A stretch of DNA of 64,000 nucleotides. Origin: Proteobacteria bacterium UBA6156. GTDB lineage: Bacteria > Pseudomonadota > Alphaproteobacteria > UBA2136 > UBA6156. The notes under the pieces were generated by a model that was not told the DNA's origin, searched no databases, and worked only from the letters and a program-made list of their open reading frames with translations. Where the stretch lies: the NCBI GenBank assembly GCA_002422365.1, contig DIUO01000010.1, positions 1-64,000 of the forward strand. The letters run 5' to 3'. Positions 52,740 through 60,584 of the stretch are shown here, one piece after another; within the stretch, counting starts at the first letter, position 1; each line of letters starts with the position of its first letter. The translations under genes and the position numbers were made by a program.

Positions 52740-52871
52740 CTACTCACTCTGGGCCAGCAGCTCCGCCGGGGGCAGGGCCACAAACGGGCTTCCCGGAAGC
52801 GCCTTCCAGAAAACCCAGCCCGGCCACACCAGCACAGCCACCAAAAATAAAACAGTCATGAAAGATTTCAT
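52740..52871 (-). CDS. Small single-TM protein (43 residues)
   Basis: It reads MKSFMTVLFLVAVLVWPGWV, one membrane helix, then LPPAELLAQSE. GAGGAG lies 7 bases before the ATG at 52871, and a terminator follows the stop, which supports a real gene. Function unknown. Confidence 0.6.
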   Translation of the reverse strand: MKSFMTVLFLVAVLVWPGWVFWKALPGSPFVALPPAELLAQSE

Positions 52872-53023
52872 GCGCCTACTCCTCTAAACCTCCAGCGAGT
52901 ATTTGCCCAACCATCCTACGCCTCTCACCCAATCCTACAACCCCCTTGTCTGTATACCGCTGGCATGGTAAACACGCCTCATGTCACACCCCCACCGCCA
53001 AAGCGGCCCCCAGGCGTAATTCC

Positions 53024-53056
53024 TCATATCCTCACACCCTATATCCTCATATCCTA
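53024..53056. repeat. Period-8 tract (TATCCTCA)
   Basis: Four degenerate TATCCTCA units end 7 bases before the ATG at 53063. The same unit encodes the signal peptide of the lipoprotein at 29328. Confidence 0.6.
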
Positions 53057-53062
53057 GCGTCC

Positions 53063-53839
53063 ATGCCGTCCTATACTGTCCTCCTCATGCGCCAAGACCG
53101 CACCGACCTGCGCCCGTTCCGCATGCACATCGGCGTCAAAATGTTCTGGTTTTTGGTGTTGCTCGCCATCGGCTTGCCCATTGGCGGCTTTTTGCTGTCG
53201 GTCGGCATTCTGGCGCCTGCCTGGCTTAAGCTGGATTTCCAAAGCATGCAGCAGAGCGTCGAAGAAGCCCAACACAGCCTCCAACCTCTCCAGCAACAAA
53301 ATGCCGAGCTCGCGGCCAAAAAGCAGCAGCTGGAAGAACAGCTTCAGCAAACGCGCGAGGCTCACGCCAAAGCCGAAACCGAAATTACCATGGCCCGCAC
53401 CGCCCGCACCGAGGCCGCCAGCCGCATTGCCGACATGGAAGGCGAGCTGATAACCCTGAAAAAAAGCCTCGCCAGTTACGAGAAAATGCTCAAACCGAAG
53501 CTCGACCGCGAGCTGGTGGAATGTGTCGACTTCACCGCCACCCTCAACGATGGTGCCGTGGCCTATAAAACCAGCTTCGTCAAAGTCGCGCAGTCGGCCA
53601 CCATGCCCGCGCGCCTCACCGCCCGCGCGCGCGTATCGGTAGGAGACAACGCCATGATGATGGAGCAAGGCCATTCCGGCGCTACCGTGGTTAACCACAC
53701 GCTGGAGATGTCCAAAGCCCCCAACCTTAAAGGCAGCATCCCGCTCGGCCAGGCCCAAAGCAGCGGCGCCACCCGCGTGCTAGATATCAAAATCTTCGAT
53801 GGTTCCCGCGCCGTCGGCTACTGCTGGAAGACATTCTAA
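53063..53839 (+). CDS. Coiled-coil inner-membrane protein next to bactofilin
   Basis: This 258-residue protein has one helix (about 27-55), a long coiled coil rich in Gln/Glu/Ala (about 65-135), and a C-terminal beta-rich periplasmic part (RLTARARVSVGDNAMMMEQG) with two Cys. The N-terminal segment YTVLLMRQDRTDLRPFRMHI resembles that of M23 peptidases found next to bactofilins, but no peptidase motif is present. It may link the cell wall to the bactofilin scaffold encoded next. Confidence 0.65.
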   Translation: MPSYTVLLMRQDRTDLRPFRMHIGVKMFWFLVLLAIGLPIGGFLLSVGILAPAWLKLDFQSMQQSVEEAQHSLQPLQQQNAELAAKKQQLEEQLQQTREAHAKAETEITMARTARTEAASRIADMEGELITLKKSLASYEKMLKPKLDRELVECVDFTATLNDGAVAYKTSFVKVAQSATMPARLTARARVSVGDNAMMMEQGHSGATVVNHTLEMSKAPNLKGSIPLGQAQSSGATRVLDIKIFDGSRAVGYCWKTF

Positions 53840-53853
53840 ACGTAGCCGAAAAA

Positions 53854-53938
53854 GCGCCGATTCCCGGGTTGCGGCGGGGTACGGTTGGGTTACAAATCGC
53901 GGGCCCACAGCCCAACCCGGGGTCTCGATGAGACAAGC
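53854..53938 (+). repeat. Family-1 3'-hairpin element, copy H (degenerate)
   Basis: It starts 15 bases after the stop at 53839. Outer CCCGGG/CCCGGG and GGCGGGG remain, but the inner stem is broken (ACGGTTG...CAAATCGC) and the tail reads CTCGATGAGACAAGCCC. The rest of the 339-base gap up to 54178 holds no gene I can support. Confidence 0.7.
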
Positions 53939-54178
53939 CCCTTTGCAAACCCTCCAACTTCTCCTGCCATCCGTAAGGGCATCGTAACGTGTATTTTCAC
54001 CCGTTTCGCTTAAGTATCTGTAAGCGCATGCCTAGCTCCTGTAACATAAAAACCATGCACAGCGTCCCATTCGCCACGGGCGCTTTTCAGGCAGGCTGTT
54101 TTCGGCTACTGTGGGCTTTAACAGGGCAGGGGTGCCGCATCGGCGGCATGCCTTGCAAATCAAGGAGAATACACAACC

Positions 54179-54679
54179 ATGTTATGGTTTCTGGGCGGTA
54201 AAAAGGGCGGCAACAAGGCCGAGAGCGTCTCGCTCGACGTCGTCGACCCCCGCGACATCGACGGCCACTGCCTCATCACCGGCAACCTGCAAATCCGTGG
54301 CGATGTCTACTTCAGCGGCCAACTGCGTGTCGATGGCCGCATCGACGGCAAAGTGAGCGTGTTCGAAGGCGGCAAAGGCCAGCTTATCGTCAGCAAAGGC
54401 GCCGTCATCAACGGCCCCATTTTCGCCAATACGGTGCTGGTCGATGGCACCATCAACGGCCCCATGGATGTCGAAGAAAAGCTTGAATGCCGCCCCAACG
54501 CCATAATCCGTGGCCGGGTCATCTACGGCAGCATCCACATTTCCGATGGCGCCAAAATCGAGGCCCAGTGCCAGCAACGCACCACCATCAGCCAAACCTC
54601 GCAAGCGTCAGAAGAAGCACCCTTCACCACCCCCATCCTCGCCACGCGCGATGTCACCAGCAAGCTCTCCAACGGCTAA
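54179..54679 (+). CDS. Bactofilin (polymer-forming cytoskeletal protein)
   Basis: Bactofilins form filaments that organise wall synthesis, stalks or poles. The 166-residue protein has the beta-helix core: HCLITGNLQIRGDVYFSGQL, VDGRIDGKVSVFEGGKGQLI, GAVINGPIFANTVLVDGTIN and NAIIRGRVIYGSIHI, with short polar tails. AAGGAGA lies about 9 bases before the ATG. Confidence 0.93.
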   Translation: MLWFLGGKKGGNKAESVSLDVVDPRDIDGHCLITGNLQIRGDVYFSGQLRVDGRIDGKVSVFEGGKGQLIVSKGAVINGPIFANTVLVDGTINGPMDVEEKLECRPNAIIRGRVIYGSIHISDGAKIEAQCQQRTTISQTSQASEEAPFTTPILATRDVTSKLSNG

Positions 54680-54684
54680 CCCCC

Positions 54685-55203
54685 ATGCTGCTGCCTCAAA
54701 ATTTTCTGCCGTTTAAGGGTGTCACGCCGCAAATCCACCCGCAGGCGTGGCTCGCACCCAATTGTACTATTATCGGAGACACCCACATCGGCGCCCACAG
54801 CAACGTCTGGTTCGGCGCGGTGGTGAGGGGAGACGTCCACCACATCCGCATCGGAGACTACACCAACGTGCAAGACAACGCCGTCATCCACGTCACCACC
54901 AACAAATTCCCCACTCTCATCGGCAACCGCGTCACCATCGGCCACAGCGCCGTTGTGCATGCCTGTACATTAGAAGACGAATGCCTGGTGGGCATGAACA
55001 GCACGGTGCTCGATGGCGCCGTGGTACAAACCCGCAGCATGGTCGCCGCTGGCGCCGTGGTGGCACCGGGCAAGGTGGTGGAATCCGGCTGGCTCTGGGC
55101 AGGCGTCCCCGCCAAACCGATGCGCAAACTCACCGAAGACGAACTCACCTATCTCGCATGGTCGGCCACGCACTACGCCGCTCTCTCCGCACTCTACCGC
55201 TAA
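54685..55203 (+). CDS. Gamma-carbonic anhydrase-family protein
   Basis: This 172-residue left-handed beta-helix protein has APNCTIIGDTHIGAHSNVWF, GAVVRGDVHHIRIGDYTNVQ, and metal-type His residues in VIHVTT and IGHSAVVHACTLED. C-terminal WAGVPAKPMRKLTEDE is typical. Some members hydrate CO2, others are acyltransferase-like. The ATG follows CCCCC, 5 bases after the bactofilin stop. The upstream open frame to 54487 lies in bactofilin and was rejected. Confidence 0.9.
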   Translation: MLLPQNFLPFKGVTPQIHPQAWLAPNCTIIGDTHIGAHSNVWFGAVVRGDVHHIRIGDYTNVQDNAVIHVTTNKFPTLIGNRVTIGHSAVVHACTLEDECLVGMNSTVLDGAVVQTRSMVAAGAVVAPGKVVESGWLWAGVPAKPMRKLTEDELTYLAWSATHYAALSALYR

Positions 55204-55535
55204 TCATTTTATCTTCAATCACCTCAAACAAGGCCTTAACCTATTAAGTTAAGGTGCCTGGGCGCACCAGTGTGTGGCCAATACCCCACAAGTGCCTGTT
55301 TATATTGCTTACAAAGTGCTTACATGGCCAAGCGGTTGTTGACAACACGACCCTTCGCTCCGTAAACCTATCCTTAGGTTTCGTAGGGGCCACGGCTTGG
55401 GTGTAAAACCCCGAGGTCGTTAGGTGCAGGCGGCGGCTGGCAACAGCTGGCTTCCGTCCGGCGAAACCAAATGGCCCCGTAAGCGTTAGCCTACGGCAGG
55501 CCCCTGAGATAACAAAGATGAAAAGGATCACTCTA
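55204..55535 (+). ncRNA. Long folded leader or structured RNA candidate
   Basis: There is no open frame in 332 bases, but many complementary segments: GGTGC/GCACC (55250-55265), TGTGG/CCACA, GGGGCCA/TGGCCCC enclosing about 80 bases (55386-55474), and CCGTA...TACGG (about 55477-55497). A possible promoter TTGACA (55339) with TAAACC 18 bases on lies inside. It matches no riboswitch, tmRNA, SRP RNA or RNase P core that I know. It ends at the ribosome site of the next gene. Confidence 0.45.
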
Positions 55536-55817
55536 ATGAACAAGGCTCCCTTGATTATCGCCGGTATCGCCGTTTTGGCTGTTGCTGCTTACCTGGTGTA
55601 CAACAACAACAACGCAACCCCGGTCGAAGAAGCCGCTCCCGCTCCCATGGAAGCTCCTATGCCGATGGAAGCCCCCATGCCGATGGAAGCACCCGCTCCG
55701 ATGGACGCTCCCGCCCCGATGGACGCTCCGGCTCCGATGGAAGCCCCCATGCCGATGGACGGCGCCGCTCCTGAAGCCGCTCCGGCTCCCGAAGCTGCCC
55801 CGGCCGCTGCTCAGTAA
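55536..55817 (+). CDS. Single-TM protein with Ala/Pro/Met hexapeptide repeats
   Basis: This 93-residue protein has a TM helix (APLIIAGIAVLAVAAYLVYN), NNNN, then about seven repeats of (M-E/D-A-P-M/A-P) and an Ala/Pro/Glu tail. It is likely anchored in the inner membrane with an extended, acidic rod outside. AAGGA precedes the ATG at 55536. Codons of the repeats vary, so the peptide repeat is not merely a DNA repeat. Confidence 0.72.
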   Translation: MNKAPLIIAGIAVLAVAAYLVYNNNNATPVEEAAPAPMEAPMPMEAPMPMEAPAPMDAPAPMDAPAPMEAPMPMDGAAPEAAPAPEAAPAAAQ

Positions 55818-55828
55818 GCAGGCCGCTG

Positions 55829-55862
55829 CCAAAAAGCCCCCACATGGGGGCTTTTTGGTGCG
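55829..55862. terminator. Strong bidirectional terminator
   Basis: CCAAAAAGCCCCC-ACAT-GGGGGCTTTTTGG, a 13-bp stem with A and T runs. It serves the + gene ending at 55817 and probably the minus gene ending at 55905. Confidence 0.9.
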
Positions 55863-55904
55863 GCATCAGCTCACGTTATCGTCAAAATATACCGAGAAAC
55901 GCCT

Positions 55905-57110
55905 TTAAATCTTCATCACCTGCCGGAACGGGTAAGGCTTACCCGCCAACCCATGCACCAGCGCGGCACTGCCGGTGGTAATGGCGCGCAGCTTGGTGGT
56001 CAGGCCTTCCTGGGCTATCAGCGGCAGCAGCGCTTCGCCGCCCACCAGGCTAAAGTCGCTGTGCCCGTCCAGGGCTTTCAGCAGGCCGCGCGTGGCGCGT
56101 TGCCCCTCGTCGTGCTCCACCACACCCAGGCTGCCCAGCATCAGCACTTTACTGGCACTGCGGGCTATTTTCGTCCACATCTCCAGCGTGTTGGGGCCAA
56201 TGTCCACCACACTTTCGTTGCTGCCAATCAGGTGGGTGGCCACCGGTTTGGCGCCGTCCGCACCTTTCACCCACACATCTTGCGGCAGGTGCAGGCGGCA
56301 GCCCACCACACCGGCTTCGGTCAGCAGCTCGCGGGCTTTGTCCACGTGGGTGGGCGCCAGGCTGCTGCGGCCCATGCCCAGGTCGCGGGCCGCCAAAAAG
56401 GTATTGGCCAGCGTGCCCCCCAGCATAATCACATCCACGTGCCCCAGCATATGCCGCAGCAGGTCCAGCTTTTCTTCCACCCCGCTGCCACCCAGTATCA
56501 ATAAAGAGCCTTTCCCCATCGGCATCCCCAACATCCGCATGTTGTCCAGTTCCTGTAACATCAGCTCGCCCACTACGGCCTGCGGCATGGCGGCCATCAG
56601 GCCGCTGGTGCTGGCGTGGGCCCGGTGGGCGGTGGCAAAGGCATCGTTCACAAACACATCCGCAAGGCGGCACAACTGCTCCACAAACACGCTCTGGTTC
56701 AGCTGTTCACCTAAATGAAACCGCACATTCTCCAGCATCACCACATGGCCGGGTTCCAGGCTGTTCATGGCATTTTCGGCCACGCGGCCAATGCAGTCGG
56801 GCACATGCGGCACGCTTTGGCCTAACAGCTCGCTTAAAAGCTCGGCCAGCGGCTGGGTGCTCAGCGCGGGCACCACGCGCCCGCCGGGGCGGCCCCAGTG
56901 GGTCAAAATCCCCACCCGCGCGCCATCGCGCAGCAGGCGCTTCAGGGTCGGTAAAATGGCGCTAATCCTAAACGTATCCAGCGGTATACCCGCCTCATCG
57001 CGCAGCACATTCAGGTCTACCCGCAGCAGCACGCGCTTACCGCGCAGGTCAAGTCCATTCAGCGTGGGCAAGGGTGCGGTGCTAAGAGTTTGGGCGCTCG
57101 ATGCAGTCAT
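55905..57110 (-). CDS. pgk: Phosphoglycerate kinase, divergent C-terminal domain
   Basis: PGK moves phosphate between 1,3-bisphosphoglycerate and ADP in glycolysis. The N-terminal substrate domain is well kept (RVLLRVDLNV, THWGRPGG, LENVRFHLGE, NDAFATAHRAHAST). The nucleotide domain is unusual: GGSGVEEK for GGAKVSDK, LGSLGVVE for NGPxGVFE, VGGEALLPL for GGGDT, TTGSAALV for STGGGA. It may have altered or lost activity. Start 57110 or 57146. Confidence 0.82.
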   Translation of the reverse strand: MTASSAQTLSTAPLPTLNGLDLRGKRVLLRVDLNVLRDEAGIPLDTFRISAILPTLKRLLRDGARVGILTHWGRPGGRVVPALSTQPLAELLSELLGQSVPHVPDCIGRVAENAMNSLEPGHVVMLENVRFHLGEQLNQSVFVEQLCRLADVFVNDAFATAHRAHASTSGLMAAMPQAVVGELMLQELDNMRMLGMPMGKGSLLILGGSGVEEKLDLLRHMLGHVDVIMLGGTLANTFLAARDLGMGRSSLAPTHVDKARELLTEAGVVGCRLHLPQDVWVKGADGAKPVATHLIGSNESVVDIGPNTLEMWTKIARSASKVLMLGSLGVVEHDEGQRATRGLLKALDGHSDFSLVGGEALLPLIAQEGLTTKLRAITTGSAALVHGLAGKPYPFRQVMKI

Positions 57111-57228
57111 AACGTTCGGTTCTTGTTGCAAGGTGTTGTCGCACATTTTAACTTAATCGGAAAGCCAAGAGCAAAAGGGGAGGGCACATACCATAAGCAC
57201 ACAGCTTCCCACCAGCCTGCCCGCTCAT

Positions 57229-57471
57229 ATGCCCGACACCCGCACCGCCCAGCGCCTGCTCGACGTTCTGGCCACCCTGGAGCAAGCCCTGCGCAGCGGC
57301 CGCCACACCACCAGCGCAGCGCAAACGGGGCTGGAAGGCCGCATGGCAAATCTCGAATTTGAAAACCAGCGCCTCAAATCCACCCGCCAGCAAGCCGCAA
57401 CGCGCCTAAATGCCCTGCTCGCCCGCCTCTCCGAGCAACTGGAAAACCCCACAGAAGACTCGGCGGCATGA
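57229..57471 (+). CDS. Small coiled-coil protein upstream of zapA (80 residues)
   Basis: All helical (RLLDVLATLEQALRSGR, LEFENQRLKSTRQQAATRLN). Small coiled-coil proteins of this kind commonly precede zapA in Alphaproteobacteria. It overlaps zapA by ATGA. A role in the division complex is inferred from context. Confidence 0.75.
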   Translation: MPDTRTAQRLLDVLATLEQALRSGRHTTSAAQTGLEGRMANLEFENQRLKSTRQQAATRLNALLARLSEQLENPTEDSAA

Positions 57472-57761
57472 GCACCCACATCGACCTCTCCATTGCAGGC
57501 CGCACCTACCGGGTGGTCACCGAGCAAGCGGAAGAAACCCGCCTCAAAGCCCTGGCCGCCCGGGTCGATGCCATGCTGAACGAACTGAAACAGGCCGACC
57601 CGGACATCGACCGCGACCGCCAGCTTATCCTCACCTGCCTGCAACTCATGGCCGAACTCGCCGATTCCCATAACAAGCTCGACCTCCAAGCCTCCGCCGT
57701 CACCCATTTTCACCGCACCCTGGCCGAGCGTCTGGAAAATCTCCTCCCCCCGGTTGCATAA
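57468..57761 (+). CDS. zapA: Cell division protein ZapA
   Basis: ZapA binds and bundles FtsZ. The 97-residue protein has the N-terminal beta part IDLSIAGRTYRVVTEQAEET, LAARVDAMLNELKQ and a C-terminal coiled coil. It overlaps the preceding gene and is followed 28 bases later by the cyclo-ligase gene, a gap too short for the 6S RNA found between these genes in Gammaproteobacteria. Confidence 0.92.
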   Translation: MSTHIDLSIAGRTYRVVTEQAEETRLKALAARVDAMLNELKQADPDIDRDRQLILTCLQLMAELADSHNKLDLQASAVTHFHRTLAERLENLLPPVA

Positions 57762-57789
57762 TCCCCCCCGCCGCCCCATCTAAGGGGGA

Positions 57790-58419
57790 ATGAACAGCGT
57801 CAACACCCCCGCCACCCAACCCGCCACCTTGCCCGTGGCCGAAAAAGCGCTCCTGCGCAGCATGTTCCGCCACCGCAGCCGGGTGATACCTGCCGACCTC
57901 GCCGCCACCACCAGCTTCAAAGCCGCCAACCTGGTGCGCACCGTGCTGGCCGGGCTGGGGCAGGGGGTCATCGCGCTCTATATTCCCCGTCGCGGAGAAG
58001 TCGACCTCACCCACCTCGCCGAAGACCTCTGGCAGGCAGGCCAAACCGTCTGCCTGCCGCGCGTGGTGCTGCGCGGCCACCCGCTGGTGTTTAATATATG
58101 GGAACCCCAAACCCGGCTGGAGCCCGACGCCCTCGGCCTGAAAGCCGCCACCGGAGACGAAATCACCCCTACCGTCATCGTCATGCCCATGGCGGGCTAC
58201 AACCGGCAGGGCTACCGCCTGGGCAGCGGCGGCGGCTATTACGACCACACCCTAGCCACCCTGCGCCAGCCCGTCACCACCATCGGCGTCAGCTATACCG
58301 AGCTTGAAATCCCCAGCTTCCCCGCTGAACCCCACGACCACACGCTCTCCTACATCATCACGGGCAAAGAGGTCATCATCCCCACCCTCCTGGCCCCCGA
58401 AATCGTCCACACCATCTAA
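57790..58419 (+). CDS. 5-formyltetrahydrofolate cyclo-ligase
   Basis: It converts 5-formyl-THF to 5,10-methenyl-THF with ATP. The 209-residue protein has LRSMFRHRSRVIP, VIVMPMAGYNRQGYRLGSGG and GYYDHTLATL (the family signature), then TIGVSYTELEIPSFPAEPHD. Followed by family-1 copy I. Confidence 0.92.
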   Translation: MNSVNTPATQPATLPVAEKALLRSMFRHRSRVIPADLAATTSFKAANLVRTVLAGLGQGVIALYIPRRGEVDLTHLAEDLWQAGQTVCLPRVVLRGHPLVFNIWEPQTRLEPDALGLKAATGDEITPTVIVMPMAGYNRQGYRLGSGGGYYDHTLATLRQPVTTIGVSYTELEIPSFPAEPHDHTLSYIITGKEVIIPTLLAPEIVHTI

Positions 58420-58437
58420 CTGCTCGAACCGAATCTC

Positions 58438-58523
58438 GCACCGTTTCCCGGGCTGCGGCGGGGTCAAATTTGGAACAAATTTGGGGCCCCCGCCCAGACC
58501 CGGGATCTCGAATATATAAGCAC
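58438..58523 (+). repeat. Family-1 3'-hairpin element, copy I
   Basis: It starts 18 bases after the stop at 58419. Inner stem CAAATTTG-GAA-CAAATTTG, outer CCCGGGCTG/CAGACCCGGG as in copy E, tail AATATATAAGCAC. Confidence 0.87.
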
Positions 58524-58526
58524 GAT

Positions 58527-58640
58527 CCCCCACCAACCCGGCCCCACCGCACTCACGGGCAACCGCGCCAGCCGGATGCTTTCCCCACATTTTAATGTGG
58601 TGGAAAGCACCGTGCCGGCGCAACCCTCCCCAAAATGCTC
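58527..58640 (+). repeat. Family-2 hairpin repeat, copy e
   Basis: A CCCCACCAACCCGGCCCCAC box (shared with copy f) is followed by the hairpin 58565-58621: GCGCC...GGCGC, GCTTTCC/GGAAAGC, CCACAT/ATGTGG. The inner stems differ from copy a on both sides. The tail is not conserved. The 330-base gap 58420-58749 holds only these two repeats. Confidence 0.75.
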
Positions 58641-58749
58641 GCACGTTGCTACGCCAGAATCTCAATAATCCATACACTTAACAACCCTAGGCAACCCCCG
58701 GTTGTCTTGGTAAAATACCGCAAATGTAAATCTTTCATGGAGGAACCCC

Positions 58750-58914
58750 ATGACGCCCGTTCACGAGGACACGCCATCCAACAACGGTGGCGGCATCCTG
58801 AATATCCTGCTCATCCTCGTCACAGTGTTGCTGGTCTATAAGGTCATCAACTATATCGACAAACCTTTGGCGACAGAAGACTTCCCAACGACGATTGAGG
58901 AACCGGCCAACTAA
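58750..58914 (+). CDS. Small single-TM protein (54 residues)
   Basis: It reads MTPVHEDTPSNNGGGILNIL, one membrane helix (ILNILLILVTVLLVYKVI), then an acidic tail (ATEDFPTTIEEPAN). A strong Shine-Dalgarno GGAGGAA lies 4 bases before the ATG. Function unknown. It lies upstream of the ABC ATPase gene. Confidence 0.68.
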   Translation: MTPVHEDTPSNNGGGILNILLILVTVLLVYKVINYIDKPLATEDFPTTIEEPAN

Positions 58915-58931
58915 CCCCGTTCCTTGACAAC

Positions 58932-58963
58932 CCATGGGGGGAGGCGACACACTCCCCCCATGG
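58932..58963 (+). promoter_or_regulatory. 12-bp hairpin covering ribosome site and start codon of the ABC gene
   Basis: CCATGGGGGGAG-N8-CTCCCCCCATGG is a perfect inverted repeat. The 3' arm contains the ATG at 58960 and the 5' arm contains GGGGGGAGG. Folded, it would hide the start codon, so it may control translation. Confidence 0.6.
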
Positions 58964-60579
58964 CCGCCCCCCAAACACCCCGAAACGCACCTCTTCTCCA
59001 GGTTACCAACCTCACCGTAGCCACGGCCACCACGCCGCTGGTTCAGGGCGTCAGCTTTACCCTGAATAAGGGCGAAACGCTGGCGGTGGTCGGAGAATCC
59101 GGCAGCGGCAAAACCCTCACCGCCCTGGCCGTCATGGGGCTGCTGCCGCAGGGCCTCAGCATGCAGGCGCAGTCCCTCAGCTTCGCCGACAAAAACCTCC
59201 TCACCCTCACCACCCCCCAGCGCCGCGCTCTTCGTGGCAAACGCATGGCGATGATCTTCCAAGAACCCGCCACCGCCCTCAACCCCGTCCTCACATGCGG
59301 CTATCAGGTGGAAGAAGCCTTCCTCATTCACAGCCCCAAAATGACGAAAAAGCAGCGTAAAACCCGCGTCCTCAAACTCTTCGAGCAAGTCAAACTCCCC
59401 AACCCAGAAAGCATGTTCAGCGCCTATCCGCACCAAATCTCCGGCGGCCAGCGCCAACGCGTGATGATCGCCATGGCCCTGGCCCACGGGCCAGAACTTC
59501 TGGTGGCCGACGAACCCACCACCGCACTCGATGTGACGGTGCAAGCCGAAATCATCAAATTGGTCAAAAGCCTGCAAAAAGAGCTCGGCATGGCCATGCT
59601 CTGGATAACCCACGACTTCGGCGTGGTGAAGCAACTGGCCGACACCACCATCGTCATGCAACAGGGCAAAATTGTCGAGGAAGGGCCCACCACCCAAATC
59701 CTCTCCAAGCCCAAACACGCCTACACCAAGCAACTCCTCGCCGCCACCCTCCAACTTAACCACCAACCTGTCTCACCTAAAACACCAAACTCCAAACCAG
59801 AAACACTCCTGCAAGCCACCAACCTCTCCCACACCTACGCCGCCCGCAGCAGCTGGTTCAGCCGCACGCAGGGCACTCCCGCCCTCCAAAACGTCTCCTT
59901 CACCCTCAATGCCGGAGAAACCTTGGGCGTGGTCGGAGAATCCGGCAGCGGCAAATCCACTCTCGCCCGCGTCCTCACCCGCCTGAACGAAAGCAAGCAC
60001 CCGCAAGGCAGCATCGTGTTTCTGGGTCAAAACGTATTGCACCTCAAAGGCGAAGCCCTCCGCCAAACCCGCAAAAATATGCAGATGGTCTTCCAAGACC
60101 CCGTCACTTCGCTCAACCCGCGCCTGCCCATCGGCCAGAGCATTTTAGAAGGGGTCGAGGCCCACAACACCCTGCCCAAAGCCCAACGCGCCGCCTATGT
60201 CGCCAAATTGCTGAAAGAAGTCGGCCTACCGTCCGACGCCGCCACCCGCCTGCCGCACCAGTTTTCCGGCGGCCAGCGCCAGCGCATCGCCATTGCCCGC
60301 GCCCTGGCCCTGCAACCCAAATTGGTGATTGCCGACGAACCCGTCTCCGCGCTCGATGTCTCTGTCCAGTCCCAAATCCTCAAGCTGTTCCAAAGCATCC
60401 AAAAGGAGTACGCCACCGCCTTCGTCTTCATCAGCCACGACCTCCGCGTCATCTCGCACCTCGCCCACAACGTGCTGGTCATGCACAACGGAGAAGTGGT
60501 CGAACAAGGCCCCACCACCCAAATCTTCAACACCCCCAAGCACCCCTACACCCAAAAACTCCTCAAAGCCGTCATCTAA
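58960..60579 (+). CDS. ABC transporter, two fused ATPase domains (dipeptide/oligopeptide type)
   Basis: This 539-residue cytoplasmic protein has two full ABC domains. First: [40 protein letters not shown]. Second: [42 protein letters not shown]. It matches DppD-DppF/GsiA fusions. No permease or binding-protein gene is next to it in this window. The linker between domains ([11 protein letters not shown]) is written by a period-7 tract. The start codon lies in a perfect hairpin. Confidence 0.92.
   Translation: MAAPQTPRNAPLLQVTNLTVATATTPLVQGVSFTLNKGETLAVVGESGSGKTLTALAVMGLLPQGLSMQAQSLSFADKNLLTLTTPQRRALRGKRMAMIFQEPATALNPVLTCGYQVEEAFLIHSPKMTKKQRKTRVLKLFEQVKLPNPESMFSAYPHQISGGQRQRVMIAMALAHGPELLVADEPTTALDVTVQAEIIKLVKSLQKELGMAMLWITHDFGVVKQLADTTIVMQQGKIVEEGPTTQILSKPKHAYTKQLLAATLQLNHQPVSPKTPNSKPETLLQATNLSHTYAARSSWFSRTQGTPALQNVSFTLNAGETLGVVGESGSGKSTLARVLTRLNESKHPQGSIVFLGQNVLHLKGEALRQTRKNMQMVFQDPVTSLNPRLPIGQSILEGVEAHNTLPKAQRAAYVAKLLKEVGLPSDAATRLPHQFSGGQRQRIAIARALALQPKLVIADEPVSALDVSVQSQILKLFQSIQKEYATAFVFISHDLRVISHLAHNVLVMHNGEVVEQGPTTQIFNTPKHPYTQKLLKAVI
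59778..59810. repeat. Period-7 tract in the linker of the fused ABC gene
   Basis: CTAAAAC ACCAAAC TCCAAAC CAGAAAC units encode the inter-domain linker. Confidence 0.65.
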
Positions 60580-60584
60580 CCCAC

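Noticed and set aside
55204..55535. tmRNA, SRP RNA, RNase P RNA or TPP riboswitch in the long leader
   Set aside because: A lone CTGAGA resembles the TPP core, but the other conserved elements are missing. No ANDN-type tag frame, no SRP tetraloop region and no RNase P core strings were found.
57762..57789. 6S RNA between zapA and the cyclo-ligase gene
   Set aside because: The gap is only 28 bases; a 6S RNA needs about 160-180.
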